Notes: a model not told the origin generated them from the letters alone. A DNA stretch of 64,000 nt from Achromobacter pestifer (GCF_013267355.1 NZ_CP053985.1:6200001-6264000); one strand, 5' to 3'. Counted from the stretch's first letter, positions 34,708 through 44,063 are shown. Numbers and translations: made by a program.

Positions 34708-35601
34708 TTATTCGTAGCCGCGCTCGATCAGCTTGACCATCACCGGGTAGTACTCCTTGACGTAGCCGGCCGCGCGGGTGCGCTCCAGCAGGTCATGCGT
34801 CAGCTTGGCCGAACGCGCGTCCACCTCTCCCTGCCTGGCCAGCTCCAGCGCCAGCAGGATGTCCTTGATGGCGTACTCGGTGGGGAAGGTCTTTTCGGGA
34901 TAGTTTTCGGCCGCCAGCGCCTTCTGGCCGGGATTGCGCAGCACGAAGCTGTCCGCCGACCCCTTGCTCAGCGCGTCCAGCAGTAGCGCGCCGTCCACGC
35001 CGGCGCTGCGGCCTATCGTGATGGCCTCGGCCAGCGCATGCACCGTCATGAAAACCACCATGTTGTTCATGATCTTGACCACCTGGCCGTTGCCCACGCC
35101 GCCGCAGCGCAGCACGTCCGTGCCCATGCAGGACAGATAGGGCAGCACGGTCTCGTAGTCTTCGGGCGTGGCGCCCACGGTGATCATCAGCGTGCCCAGC
35201 CTGGCGGCCTCGCGCATGCGGGCGACGGGCGCATCGATCAGCAGAATGCCGTGAGCCCGCAGCGTCTCGGCCAGCTGGCGCGTGCGGGTGACGTCGCTGG
35301 TGCTCATGTCCACCACGATGCGCACGCGTCCAGCCGCTTCCACCAGGCCTCCCGGCCCGGTGCACACCTGTTCCACCTGCACGATGCTGGGCAAGGACAG
35401 GAACACGATCTCCGCGCTTTGGGCCACCTCGATGATGGAGGCGCAGGCGCGGCCGCCGAGCGCCCCGATCCGGGCTACCGGTTCGGCGCTGATATCGGTC
35501 ACGTAGACGGGATGGCCGGACTTTCGGACCAGGTTGGCGCACATGGGTTCGCCCATCACGCCCAGGCCGATGAAGCCCAGCGGGGTCTTGCTGTCACTCA
35601 T
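34708..35601 (-). CDS. beta-hydroxyacid dehydrogenase (HIBADH/tartronate-semialdehyde-reductase family)
   Basis: A 297-residue dehydrogenase. The N-terminal Rossmann domain has GFIGLGVMGEPMCANLVRKSG, the substrate signature is DAPVARMREAARLGTLMITVGA, and the catalytic Lys lies in GQVVKIMNNMV. The all-helical C-terminal domain matches the family length. It reduces or oxidises a semialdehyde / beta-hydroxyacid pair with NAD(P). It is the first gene of the leftward operon; AGGAGG stands just before its ATG. It is divergent from the MmgE/PrpD gene over 226 bp. Confidence 0.92.
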   Translation of the reverse strand: MSDSKTPLGFIGLGVMGEPMCANLVRKSGHPVYVTDISAEPVARIGALGGRACASIIEVAQSAEIVFLSLPSIVQVEQVCTGPGGLVEAAGRVRIVVDMSTSDVTRTRQLAETLRAHGILLIDAPVARMREAARLGTLMITVGATPEDYETVLPYLSCMGTDVLRCGGVGNGQVVKIMNNMVVFMTVHALAEAITIGRSAGVDGALLLDALSKGSADSFVLRNPGQKALAAENYPEKTFPTEYAIKDILLALELARQGEVDARSAKLTHDLLERTRAAGYVKEYYPVMVKLIERGYE

Positions 35602-35677
35602 TACTTCCTCCTTTGTGTCGCGGGTTTTTTAGTTGTTGCATGCAGCTTACGGAGCGCGCCGGGCCGCCGGTATGAAA

Positions 35678-35703
35678 AATTGGCAACGCAACGTTCTCCA
35701 ATT
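35678..35703. promoter_or_regulatory. inverted repeat in the divergent catabolic promoter
   Basis: AATTGG (35678-35683) and CCAATT (35698-35703) are inverted copies 14 nt apart, between the divergent dehydrogenase and MmgE/PrpD genes. The spacing and size fit a LysR-type site (T-N11-A). The LysR gene at 27940 is the only such regulator nearby. Confidence 0.35.
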
Positions 35704-35827
35704 CCGTCCCCCCAGGAACAAGAACGCTCGTTTTCCTTTTTATCAACGCAGGCCGCCCACGCACGCCTAGAGTGATCGGCAGACACGAGCGACGCGCCGC
35801 CGCGCCGCGACAACAACGGAGACACGC

Positions 35828-37183
35828 ATGTTGCTGGACACGATTGCGGCCTATGGCGCGCACGACACCCGGGCCAGATTGCCCGACGAAGTCATCCACC
35901 ACGCCAAACGCGCCTTCCTGGACTGGCTGGCAGCGCTGTATCCCGGCACGCGCACCCAGCCATGCCTGCAGTTGCTAGGCGCCCATGGGGCGGAGCTGGG
36001 TTCGGGGCGGTCCAGCCTGCCGGGATGCGCCACCACGGCATTTCCGGTCACGGCGGCCTGGATCAACGGCAGCGTGTCCCATGCCGTCGAGTTCGACGAC
36101 ATCTACCGCGACGCGATCTACCATCCGGGCTGCCCGACCATCTCGGCGGCGCTGGCGCTGGCCGAGGACGCCGATGCCAGCGGCCGGGAACTGCTGAACG
36201 CCATCGTGGTGGGGTATGAAATCTCGACCCGCATCGGCGCAGCGGTCCAACCCGCCCATTACCGCTACTTCCATACCACCGGCACGGTAGGCTGCTTCGG
36301 CGGCGCGGCGGCCGCGGCGGCCCTGTGCGCGCCGGGGGACGCCGGGGTCATGCTGCACGCGCTGGCCACGGCCGGCACGTTCGCCAGCGGCTTGCAGCAG
36401 GCCTTCCGCTCGGACGCCATGAGCAAGGCGCTGCATGCGGGCCATGCGGCCGCGGTCGGCGTGCGCGCAGGGCAGGGCGCGGCCCACGGCATTACCGGCG
36501 TGCGCGACATCCTGGAAGGCGAAGTCGGCTTCGGCGCCGCGCTGGCGCAGGATCCGGACTGGAGCCTGGCGGTCGATGGACTGGGCGCGCGCTACAACAT
36601 CCTCAGCATCACCCAGAAGAACCACGGCTGCTGCGGCCACACGTTTGCCGCGATCGACGGCGCATTGGCGCTGCGGCAACGCGGCGTGCGCGCGGACGAC
36701 ATCGCATCCTTGCGCGTGGACGCCTACCAGACAGCCCTGGACGTGACCGGCAACTTCGCCCCGGCCACCGCCTTCGAGGCCAAGTTCAGCCTGCCCTATG
36801 TAGTGGCGCACGCCCTGGTCCACGGCTCGGTGCGCCTGGATGCCTTCGAGCCGCAGCGCCTGCGGGATCCGCGGGTGCGCCAGCTGATGCAGAAACTGGA
36901 GCTGCGGGCCGATGCCGCGCTGAGCGCCGGTTTTCCGAAGATGCGGGCGGCGCGCGTATCCATCACCACCTGCGGCGGCCAGACCCTGGAACACCATTCC
37001 CCTTACCGCAAGGGCGACCCGGAGTCGCCGCTGTCCGACGCCGACCTGAACGACAAGTTCGAGGAACTGGCGGGGCCGGTGCTCGGCGGCGCCCGCGCCC
37101 GGGCCCTGCGCGATGCGGTCTGGCGCCTGGACGCCATGCCCGTGCGCGCCCTGCGGCTGGCCGCCGACATGCCGCAGCCTTGA
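35828..37183 (+). CDS. MmgE/PrpD family protein
   Basis: A 451-residue member of the MmgE/PrpD family (2-methylcitrate dehydratase, cis-aconitate decarboxylase, iminodisuccinate epimerase). Family stretches include WINGSVSHAVEFDDIYRDAIYHPGCP, which holds the conserved Asp-rich loop, and LSITQKNHGCCGHTFAAIDGAL. The exact reaction cannot be fixed; dehydration, decarboxylation and epimerisation occur in relatives. It is the first gene of a rightward operon with an acyl-CoA synthetase and acyl-CoA dehydrogenase. A second homologue is at 47739-49112. Confidence 0.88.
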   Translation: MLLDTIAAYGAHDTRARLPDEVIHHAKRAFLDWLAALYPGTRTQPCLQLLGAHGAELGSGRSSLPGCATTAFPVTAAWINGSVSHAVEFDDIYRDAIYHPGCPTISAALALAEDADASGRELLNAIVVGYEISTRIGAAVQPAHYRYFHTTGTVGCFGGAAAAAALCAPGDAGVMLHALATAGTFASGLQQAFRSDAMSKALHAGHAAAVGVRAGQGAAHGITGVRDILEGEVGFGAALAQDPDWSLAVDGLGARYNILSITQKNHGCCGHTFAAIDGALALRQRGVRADDIASLRVDAYQTALDVTGNFAPATAFEAKFSLPYVVAHALVHGSVRLDAFEPQRLRDPRVRQLMQKLELRADAALSAGFPKMRAARVSITTCGGQTLEHHSPYRKGDPESPLSDADLNDKFEELAGPVLGGARARALRDAVWRLDAMPVRALRLAADMPQP

Positions 37184-37205
37184 CGCATTTCCCCTCAGCC
37201 CATCC

Positions 37206-39305
37206 ATGACACCTGCCTCATCCATGTCAGACATTTCTTTTGCAGACGCGCTCCTGTCGCCCCGATCCATCGCCCTGGTGGGCGCTTCCGGCGACGCGCG
37301 CAAGAACACCGCCCGGCCGCTCCGCTTCATGCGCAAGCACGGCTATGCCGGCGCGGTCTATCCCATCAACGCGGGGCGCGCGGAAATCCTGGGCGAGCAA
37401 GCCTATCCCTCCCTGGCCGGCCTGCCTGGTCCGGTCGACCATGTGTTCGTCATGATCCCGGGCGGCGAGGTCGCGGCCGTGCTGGATCAATGCGCCCAGG
37501 CCGGCGCCAAGGTGGTGACCATCTATTCCGACGGTTTCGGCGAGGCCGGCCCCGAAGGCCAGGCGCGCCAGGCGGCGCTGGTGGCGCAAGCCCGCAAGCT
37601 GGGTTTGCGCCTGCTGGGCCCCAACAGCATCGGCTGCGCCAACCTGCATACCGGCGGCATTCTTTCGGTCAACGCGGCGTTCGAGGCGGACACCCTGCTG
37701 GCGGGCGATATCAGCCTGGTGTCGCAAAGCGGCTCCATGATGGGATCGCTGCTGTCGCGCGCGGCGGCGCGCGGCTTCGGCTTCGCCAAGTCGGTCTCCG
37801 TCGGCAACGAAAGCGACATCACGGTGGGCGAAGTGGTCGATGCGCTGGTCGACGATCCGCAAAGCAAGGCCATCCTGCTGTTCCTGGAAACGCTGCGCGA
37901 CGCCGCCACGCTGGGCCGGGCGCTGACGCGGGCGCGGGCCGCGGGCAAGCCCGTGATCGCCTACAAGCTGGGGCGCTCGGAACAGGGCGACGCGCTGGCT
38001 CAGTCCCACACCGGCGCGATGGCGGGCAACGACGTCGCGGTCGATGCCTTCCTCAGAGCCTATGGCGTCATGCGCGTGCGCAACCTGGAGACGCTGTTCG
38101 AGCTAGCGCCACTGGCGTCCCGCCATGCCCGCGATGGCAGTGCGTTGCGCGCGCCGGACCAGCCGGCGCGGGTCGCGGTGATCACCACGACGGGCGGCGG
38201 CGCGGCGACGGTGGTGGACAACTTGGGACTGCATGGCATGGTGGCCGTGGCGCCGCCCGCCGACTTCGTGCGCGATATCGCCGAACAGGGACTGCGCATC
38301 CGCGAAACCCCGGTCATCGACCTGACCCTGGCGGCCAGCAGCGCCCAATACAAGATGCTGCTGGAGCATTTGCTGCGCGCCAACTGGTGCGATGCGGTGC
38401 TGAGCGTGGTCGGTTCGTCCGCGCAGTTTCATCCCGGGCTGGCGGTCAAGCCGCTGCTGGAAGCCGACAAACCGGCGGACAAACCCTTGGCGGTGTTTCT
38501 GGCGCCCGAGGCGCCCGAGTCGCTGGCGCTGCTGCGCGCGGGCGGCATCGCCGCGTTCCGCACGCCGGAGGCTTGCGCGGACGCGCTGGCGGTGTTCTTC
38601 GCCACGGACGGCAGGCCGCCGGCCAGCGGCGCGCCGTACATCTGGCCGGCCGCGCTGCCGCGTTCGGGCATGTTGAGCGAGCACGAGGCCGGCGCCTTGT
38701 TCCGCAGCCTGGGCGTGCCCGTGGCGCAGGGCCAGCTTGCCGACCCGGCCACGCTGGCGCATGCCGTGCCGTATCCCGTCGTCGCCAAGGTCTGCTCGCG
38801 CGATCTGGCGCACAAGACGGAACTGGGCGCCGTGCGCGTCGGCATCGCCGACGGCGACGCGTTGCGCGACGCGGCCAGCGAAATGCTGGAGAACGTCCGG
38901 CGCCGGGCGCCCGGCGCGCGGGTCGACGGCATCCTGGTGCAGCCCATGGAGACGCGCCTGATCGAAATGATCCTGGGCTACCGCCATGATCCCCTGGTCG
39001 GCCCGACCGTGCTGCTGGGCGCGGGCGGCATCGCCGCCGAACTGTCGCCCGACTACACCGTGCGCCTGGCCCCGGTGGACGAGGAAGAAGCCCGCCGGAT
39101 GATTCTCGAAGTCCGCCAGACCCGGCTGATACGCGGCTTTCGCGGCCTGCCACCAGGCGATTGCGATGCCTTGGCCCGCGCCATCGCGGCGTTCTCGCGC
39201 CTGGCCTGCGCGGCCGGCGTGCGCGTCGAGGAAGCCGAGATCAACCCCTTGTTCGTCCGCGCCGATGGCGTGGTCGCCGTCGATGGCCTGGCCCGCCTCG
39301 CCTGA
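37206..39305 (+). CDS. ADP-forming acyl-CoA synthetase (fused alpha-beta)
   Basis: A 699-residue NDP-forming acyl-CoA synthetase. Domains in order: CoA-binding (about 10-140, SIALVGASGDARKNTARPLRFM), succinyl-CoA-ligase-like (about 150-450) with the catalytic-His motif SHTGAMAGND, and ATP-grasp (about 485-695) with VAKVCSRDLAHKTELGAVRVG. It makes an acyl-CoA from a free acid, ATP and CoA. It starts 22 bp after the MmgE/PrpD stop; a second ATG at 37224 is possible. It would activate the pathway acid before oxidation by the next gene. Confidence 0.9.
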   Translation: MTPASSMSDISFADALLSPRSIALVGASGDARKNTARPLRFMRKHGYAGAVYPINAGRAEILGEQAYPSLAGLPGPVDHVFVMIPGGEVAAVLDQCAQAGAKVVTIYSDGFGEAGPEGQARQAALVAQARKLGLRLLGPNSIGCANLHTGGILSVNAAFEADTLLAGDISLVSQSGSMMGSLLSRAAARGFGFAKSVSVGNESDITVGEVVDALVDDPQSKAILLFLETLRDAATLGRALTRARAAGKPVIAYKLGRSEQGDALAQSHTGAMAGNDVAVDAFLRAYGVMRVRNLETLFELAPLASRHARDGSALRAPDQPARVAVITTTGGGAATVVDNLGLHGMVAVAPPADFVRDIAEQGLRIRETPVIDLTLAASSAQYKMLLEHLLRANWCDAVLSVVGSSAQFHPGLAVKPLLEADKPADKPLAVFLAPEAPESLALLRAGGIAAFRTPEACADALAVFFATDGRPPASGAPYIWPAALPRSGMLSEHEAGALFRSLGVPVAQGQLADPATLAHAVPYPVVAKVCSRDLAHKTELGAVRVGIADGDALRDAASEMLENVRRRAPGARVDGILVQPMETRLIEMILGYRHDPLVGPTVLLGAGGIAAELSPDYTVRLAPVDEEEARRMILEVRQTRLIRGFRGLPPGDCDALARAIAAFSRLACAAGVRVEEAEINPLFVRADGVVAVDGLARLA

Positions 39306-39340
39306 CGCCCAATCCGATTACCCCTTACCAGGAAGCAAAG

Positions 39341-40492
39341 ATGGATTTCAACCTGACTCCGGAACAACAGGACTTTCAAGCCGCCGTGCGCCGCTTTGCG
39401 CAAGCCGAACTGCGCGACGGCGCGGTCGAGCGCGCGCATTCCGACGACTACCCCTGGGACGTCGCCCGCAAGATGGCCCGCCAGGGCCTGCTGGGCATCA
39501 CCATTACCGAGGCGGACGGCGGCGTGGGCGGCTCGCTGATGGACGCCGTCATCGCCATCGAAACCGTTGCCTCGGTGTGTCCGCGCAGCGCCGACGTGGT
39601 GCAGGCCGGCAACTTCGGCGCCATCCGCGTGCTGGCCGAATATGGCAGCGCGCTGCAAAAGCAGAAATACCTGAGCGCGCTGCTGGCGGGAGAAGGGCTG
39701 ATCTCGGTGGGCATGACGGAGCCGGACGCCGGCTCGGCGGTGACCGAACTCAAGACCAGCGCCACGCGGGCCGATGGCGGCTGGCGCATCAACGGCACCA
39801 AGATCTTCACCACGCACGGCCCGCATGCCAGCGTCATCCTGACCTACGTGCGTTTCGGGCCGGGCACGGGCGGCATCGGTTCGGTGCTGATCGACACCAA
39901 GGCTGACGGCGTCAAGCTGGGCAAGCGCTCGGCCTTCATGTCGGGCGAGGAATGGGTGGAGATCTTCTTCGACAACGTCTTCGTCGCCGACGACATGGTG
40001 GTGCTGGGAGAGGGCGGCTTCAAGAAACAGATCGCCGGCTTCAACGTGGAACGCATCGGCAACACCGCGCGCTCGCTGGCCCTGGGCCGCTATGCCTATG
40101 AAGAAGCGCGCAATTGGGCCATGCAGCGCAAGCAGTTCGGCCGCCTGCTGTGCGAGTTCCAGGGACTGCAATGGAAGTTCGCCGACATGCGCATCAAGCT
40201 CGATGCGGCCCAGCTGCTGCTGTACCGCGCCGCCAGCGCGGCCGATACCGGCTTTCCGTCAGCCACGGAGACCGCCATCGCCAAGGCCTATTGCAACCAG
40301 ATCGGTTTCGACGTCGCCAACGACGCCCTGCAGGTGCTGGGCGGCCTGGGCTACAGCCGCGAATCGCTGGTCGAATACTGCGTGCGGCGCTGCCGCGGCT
40401 GGATGATCGCCGGCGGCTCGATCGAGATCCTGAAGAACCGCATCGCCGAGGGCATCTTCGAGCGCAGCTTCCCGCAGCGGCCGCCGCGCTAG
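39341..40492 (+). CDS. acyl-CoA dehydrogenase
   Basis: A 383-residue FAD-dependent acyl-CoA dehydrogenase. The N-terminal helical domain covers about 1-115. The middle barrel has GLISVGMTEPDAGSAVTELKTSATR and the substrate loop WRINGTKIFTTHG. The C-terminal helical domain carries RKQFGRLLCEFQGLQWKFADM and DALQVLGGLGYSRES. It introduces an alpha-beta double bond, passing electrons to ETF. I use ATG 39341. It directly follows the acyl-CoA synthetase and is tail-to-tail with the exported methyltransferase. Confidence 0.92.
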   Translation: MDFNLTPEQQDFQAAVRRFAQAELRDGAVERAHSDDYPWDVARKMARQGLLGITITEADGGVGGSLMDAVIAIETVASVCPRSADVVQAGNFGAIRVLAEYGSALQKQKYLSALLAGEGLISVGMTEPDAGSAVTELKTSATRADGGWRINGTKIFTTHGPHASVILTYVRFGPGTGGIGSVLIDTKADGVKLGKRSAFMSGEEWVEIFFDNVFVADDMVVLGEGGFKKQIAGFNVERIGNTARSLALGRYAYEEARNWAMQRKQFGRLLCEFQGLQWKFADMRIKLDAAQLLLYRAASAADTGFPSATETAIAKAYCNQIGFDVANDALQVLGGLGYSRESLVEYCVRRCRGWMIAGGSIEILKNRIAEGIFERSFPQRPPR

Positions 40493-40497
40493 GGCCG

Positions 40498-41364
40498 CTA
40501 CACCCGCTTGGCCGACCAGCTCCCGCGGCCCGCGGCGCTGCCGCTCATCTGCTTGCCGTTGACCGTTCCGGTGTAGCGCACGCCGTTGGCCACAAAGGAG
40601 ATCTCGCTGCCGTTCAGGCGCGCTTCCGAGATCGGCGCGCTGCCCAGTTTGCCGGATAGGCGCTGGTAGCGCTGCTCCAACTGCAGGGGCTGGCCGTCCA
40701 CCTCCCAGTTGCCCGCCACCTTGGCGGGCACGATCCACAGGAGCGCCGTGCAGTAAGTGCTGCAGTCCTGCTTGATCGTCTCTTCCGCGTCCGGCTCCCA
40801 ATCACCCATGCGGAAGGAGTTCGACACGATCCGGGTGCCGGGCGCCAGTTCCAGCAGCTTGGGCCGCAGCTTTTCGTTGATGGTCGACAGCAGGAACATG
40901 GTGATGACGTCCGCTTGCGACAGATCGGTGGCGAACAGGTCGGCGGTCAGGAACGTGGCGCGGTCTGCCACGCCGGCGCGCTCCGCGTTGCGGCGCGACA
41001 GCTCGACCAGGTCCGGGTTGTATTCGATGCCCTGGGCCGTGAGGCCGCGCTGCGCCGCCGTGATCACGGTGCGGCCGTCGCCCGAACCGAGGTCCATCAG
41101 CCGGTCCTTGGGGGTGACCTTGGCCATGTCCAGCATGGTGTCGACCAGGGTCTGCGGGGTGGGCACCCAGATGACGTCCTTGCCCTCCTGGCCGACGTCG
41201 GGCACGTATTCCTTCTGTTCCGAGGACTGCGCCGCGGTGGCGCTCAACACCGGTAGCGGGGCGCAGGCCAGGGCCAGCGCCGCCGCCGAGGCGAGCAGGG
41301 CGCCGCGCAGCCGCGGCGGGTTTGCCCGGGCGGCGGGCCTGAAGGACGGGATCGCGATTGGCAT
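40498..41364 (-). CDS. class I SAM methyltransferase with an N-terminal export signal
   Basis: A 288-residue protein. Residues about 1-42 read as a long signal peptide or anchor (ALLASAAALALACAPLPVLSATA). A class I methyltransferase core follows, with motif I DLGSGDGRTVI, GIEYNPDLVEL and ADLFATDLSQADV. After about residue 200 there is an added beta-rich domain (LLWIVPAKVAGNWEVDGQPLQLEQRYQRLSGKLG). The exported position of a SAM-dependent enzyme is odd because SAM is cytosolic; the segment may be an anchor with the domain inside. AAGGAG precedes ATG 41364 by 8 bp. It is 72 bp downstream of the permease gene. Confidence 0.82.
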   Translation of the reverse strand: MPIAIPSFRPAARANPPRLRGALLASAAALALACAPLPVLSATAAQSSEQKEYVPDVGQEGKDVIWVPTPQTLVDTMLDMAKVTPKDRLMDLGSGDGRTVITAAQRGLTAQGIEYNPDLVELSRRNAERAGVADRATFLTADLFATDLSQADVITMFLLSTINEKLRPKLLELAPGTRIVSNSFRMGDWEPDAEETIKQDCSTYCTALLWIVPAKVAGNWEVDGQPLQLEQRYQRLSGKLGSAPISEARLNGSEISFVANGVRYTGTVNGKQMSGSAAGRGSWSAKRV

Positions 41365-41436
41365 GATGTGGACTCCTTGCAGGTAAGGCATGCGGACGGG
41401 CTGGCCTTGCTCGGCCGCCGCCCCGGGGAAACCAGG

Positions 41437-42813
41437 CTAGGCCTGCTGCCGCGGCGGACCCAGCAGGCGCAGCAGCGGCAGGCCCGCGGCCAGCACCGCC
41501 AACCCGATCAGCGCGCCGGCGCCGGCATACATGGCGCTGGAATACACCAGCCCGGCGCAGGTCAGCGCCAGCAGCAGCGGGGGCAGGGGATAGAGCGGCA
41601 CGCGGAACGGGCGCGGACGATCGGGATCGATGCGCCGCAGGCGCCACACCGAGGCCGCGACCAGCAGCATGAAGATCCAGAAAACCGGCGCGGTATAGGC
41701 GACCAGGGTCTGCACGCTGTTCTGGCTGAACGCGCCCAGCCCAATCAGCGCCAGCGTGATCGCGCCCTGCGCCAGCAGCGCAGACGCGGGCGTCTCGCCC
41801 TGCGCGTTCCAGGCCGCCAGCGCGCGCAAGCGCGGCACGTCGCGGCCCAGCGCGCAGTACACGCGCGCGCCGGTGATGATGGTGCCGTTGATGGTGCTGA
41901 GCGCCGTGGCGCAGATCGTCAGGCTGAGCAGAGCCGCGGCGTAAGGGCCGGCCGCCAGTTGCATCACGTCCGCGCCCAGCGCCGGCGTGTCGCGCAGCCC
42001 CTGCAGGCCGAAGATCTCCAGCAGCGCCAGATTGGTCAGCACGTAGGCGCTGGTCACCAGCAGCGTGCCGATCAGCAGCACCCGGCTCATGTTGCGCCCC
42101 GGGTCGCGCAGTTCGCCGCTGAGGTAGGCGGCCTCGTTCCAGCCGCCATAGGTCAGCAGCACGAACACCATGCCCATGCCCAGCAGACCCGCGGTGTTGC
42201 CCGTCAGCGGCGCCGGCTCGGCAGTGGAGCGCAGCGGGCTGTCTCCCGCTGCGGCCAGGCTGGCGATCAGCACCGCCGCCAAGGCCGCCACCGTCAGCGC
42301 GGTGAACAGCCATTGCAGGCGTTTCGAGTAGCGCGTGCCGGCCACGTTCAAGGCTGTCAGCGCCACCACCGCTATCGCCGCATGCAGGGCAGGGCCGTAC
42401 GCACCCAGCGGCGCGAGACGTTGCGCGTAGTCGCCATAGATGTAGGCCACGACCGCGATGGCGCCGGTCTGGATGACGGAGCAGCGCGCCCACGCGAACA
42501 TCAGTCCCACCTGCCGGCCCCAGGCGCGTGTCAGGTATAGATACTCGCCGCCGGCGCCAGGATAGGCCGAGCCCAGCTCCGCGTAGCACAGCGCGCCGAC
42601 CAGCATCACCAGGCCGCCCGCGCACCAGAGCCCGATATAGGCCGCCTCGGAACCCGCGTGCTGCGCGACCAGCGGCGGGAAGCCGAAGATGCCGATCCCG
42701 ATCACCACGCCCACCAGCACCATGGTGGCGTCCATCACCGACAGGCCAACCGGCGCGCGCGGCTGGAGCAGCAGGGCCGGATTCGTGGACGAGCGCAGGG
42801 TGGGCTGTGTCAT
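41437..42813 (-). CDS. APC-family amino acid permease
   Basis: A 458-residue, 12-helix APC transporter. The opening (MDATMVLVGVVIGIGIFGFPPLVAQHAG) is the substrate-binding TM1 with GxGIFG, and ELGSAYPGAGGEYLYLTRAWG is the TM3 signature. Related to SLC7/SteT exchangers. I prefer ATG 42813; an upstream in-frame ATG at 42870 would add 19 non-hydrophobic residues. The ligand is unknown. The AT-rich tract upstream probably holds its promoter. Confidence 0.88.
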   Translation of the reverse strand: MTQPTLRSSTNPALLLQPRAPVGLSVMDATMVLVGVVIGIGIFGFPPLVAQHAGSEAAYIGLWCAGGLVMLVGALCYAELGSAYPGAGGEYLYLTRAWGRQVGLMFAWARCSVIQTGAIAVVAYIYGDYAQRLAPLGAYGPALHAAIAVVALTALNVAGTRYSKRLQWLFTALTVAALAAVLIASLAAAGDSPLRSTAEPAPLTGNTAGLLGMGMVFVLLTYGGWNEAAYLSGELRDPGRNMSRVLLIGTLLVTSAYVLTNLALLEIFGLQGLRDTPALGADVMQLAAGPYAAALLSLTICATALSTINGTIITGARVYCALGRDVPRLRALAAWNAQGETPASALLAQGAITLALIGLGAFSQNSVQTLVAYTAPVFWIFMLLVAASVWRLRRIDPDRPRPFRVPLYPLPPLLLALTCAGLVYSSAMYAGAGALIGLAVLAAGLPLLRLLGPPRQQA

Positions 42814-43175
42814 CGGAGGCTCTCGGTTGGGCGCGGGAAGAAGGCGCCATTCGGGGACGGTGCCTGACAATCACCTGAACAATTTGCGACCGGTTTCCGA
42901 ACAGGAAAGTTTCTCCGGGTTTTCCCGGAAAAGGCGTTGATTTCGCGAATTCAGCGATGATTCAGCATGATCCAATTTCTTATATTATTGCTTTAACTAT
43001 TTGATAATTAATTATTTTTGTATATTTTTAAAGTGTTTTATTTAAAGTGATTTCTTAGCATTGGAGCAAACGCCATATGGACAGCCGCTGGCGCTATGCT
43101 GATTGCGCCGGACGCGCGCCACACGAGCCGCCGCCGCGAGGGGCAGGGAGCCAACCACAATTCAGGAGCAGCGAC
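42814..43175. other. 362-bp gene-free region with an AT-rich tract
   Basis: Between the divergent APC permease and DUF6152 genes, about 42955-43050 is almost pure A/T (for example TTTGATAATTAATTATTTTTG), in strong contrast to the surrounding roughly two-thirds GC. It contains several TATAAT/TTGATA-like hexamers on both strands and probably acts as a divergent promoter and perhaps a binding patch for nucleoid or xenogeneic silencing proteins. No ORF of note is seen. Confidence 0.55.
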
Positions 43176-43562
43176 ATGAAGCTATCCCTACGCGTGGCCA
43201 CGGCAGCGCTGGCGCTTTCCGGACTGATGGGCATGGCGCCCATCGCGATGGCGCATCATGGCTGGTCGTGGGCCGAATCCGAACAGATGACGCTGCAAGG
43301 CACGGTCCAGCAGGTGCAGATCGCGCCCCCGCATCCTTGGCTGGACGTGCGCGCCGACGACGGCGTGTGGCGCGTGGAACTGGGCAACCCCAGCCAGACC
43401 AAGGACGCCGGATTCATCGAAGGCTCGGCCAAGCCCGGCGATGCCATCGTGGCCATCGGCAACCGTGATCGCGACGCTGGCGCCAAACGCATGAAGGCCG
43501 TCCAGATCAAGGTCGGCGGCAAAACCTACGATATCTATCCCAGCCGCATCAAGCAGCCCTGA
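43176..43562 (+). CDS. secreted DUF6152-like protein
   Basis: A 128-residue secreted protein. The signal peptide is about 1-26 (ending IAMA) and the mature N-terminus starts HHGWSWAESE, the His-His-Gly-Trp start typical of DUF6152. One small beta-barrel-like domain follows. No enzyme motif is visible. AGGAG precedes ATG 43176 closely. The next gene, 15 bp away, is a small membrane protein, so the two may form a module. The His-rich mature end could bind metal, but that is speculative. Confidence 0.75.
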   Translation: MKLSLRVATAALALSGLMGMAPIAMAHHGWSWAESEQMTLQGTVQQVQIAPPHPWLDVRADDGVWRVELGNPSQTKDAGFIEGSAKPGDAIVAIGNRDRDAGAKRMKAVQIKVGGKTYDIYPSRIKQP

Positions 43563-43577
43563 ACCGGGGCCTGGCAC

Positions 43578-44063
43578 ATGCCCGAGCTGCTGCGCCTTGC
43601 GCTGGAACAGCTTGAATCCCTGCCGCCGTCGATCTGGCTGCGGCGGTCAGGCACGTTATATCTGTTGGTGAACGCCGCCCATATCGGCGCGATCGGCCTG
43701 CTGATCGGCTCGATCGTCCCGCTCGATCTGCGCCTGCTGGGACTTTTGAAGCCGGCGCCGCTGGCTCTGCTGGCGCCGGTACTGGCGCGCACCGCGGCCG
43801 CGGGCCTGGCGCTGGCGGTCCTGACCGGAGCCATGCTGTTCAGCGTGCAGCCGCTGGAGTATCTGGCCAATCCCGCCTTCGGGATCAAGATGGGCCTCTT
43901 GGCCGCGGGCGCGCTCAACGCGGTGCTCGCGCGTCGCAGCAAAGCCTGGGTCACGGTACTGGACCAGGGCAGGGCCTCGGGTTCCATGCGCTTGCGCGCC
44001 GGCGCGTCACTGCTTCTATGGCTGGGCGTGCTGGTGGCGGGGCGTTGGATCGGGTTTCTTTAG
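43578..44063 (+). CDS. small four-helix membrane protein (DUF6644/DUF2214-like)
   Basis: A 161-residue integral membrane protein with about four helices. It carries YLLVNAAHIGAIGLLIGSIVPLDLRLLG, a pattern with a membrane His (AHIG) and DLRLLG seen in DUF6644/DUF2214-type proteins; one may bind heme, but no second ligand is assigned. The domain name is from memory of the pattern and is tentative. It starts 15 bp after the secreted protein gene and is probably in its operon. Confidence 0.72.
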   Translation: MPELLRLALEQLESLPPSIWLRRSGTLYLLVNAAHIGAIGLLIGSIVPLDLRLLGLLKPAPLALLAPVLARTAAAGLALAVLTGAMLFSVQPLEYLANPAFGIKMGLLAAGALNAVLARRSKAWVTVLDQGRASGSMRLRAGASLLLWLGVLVAGRWIGFL

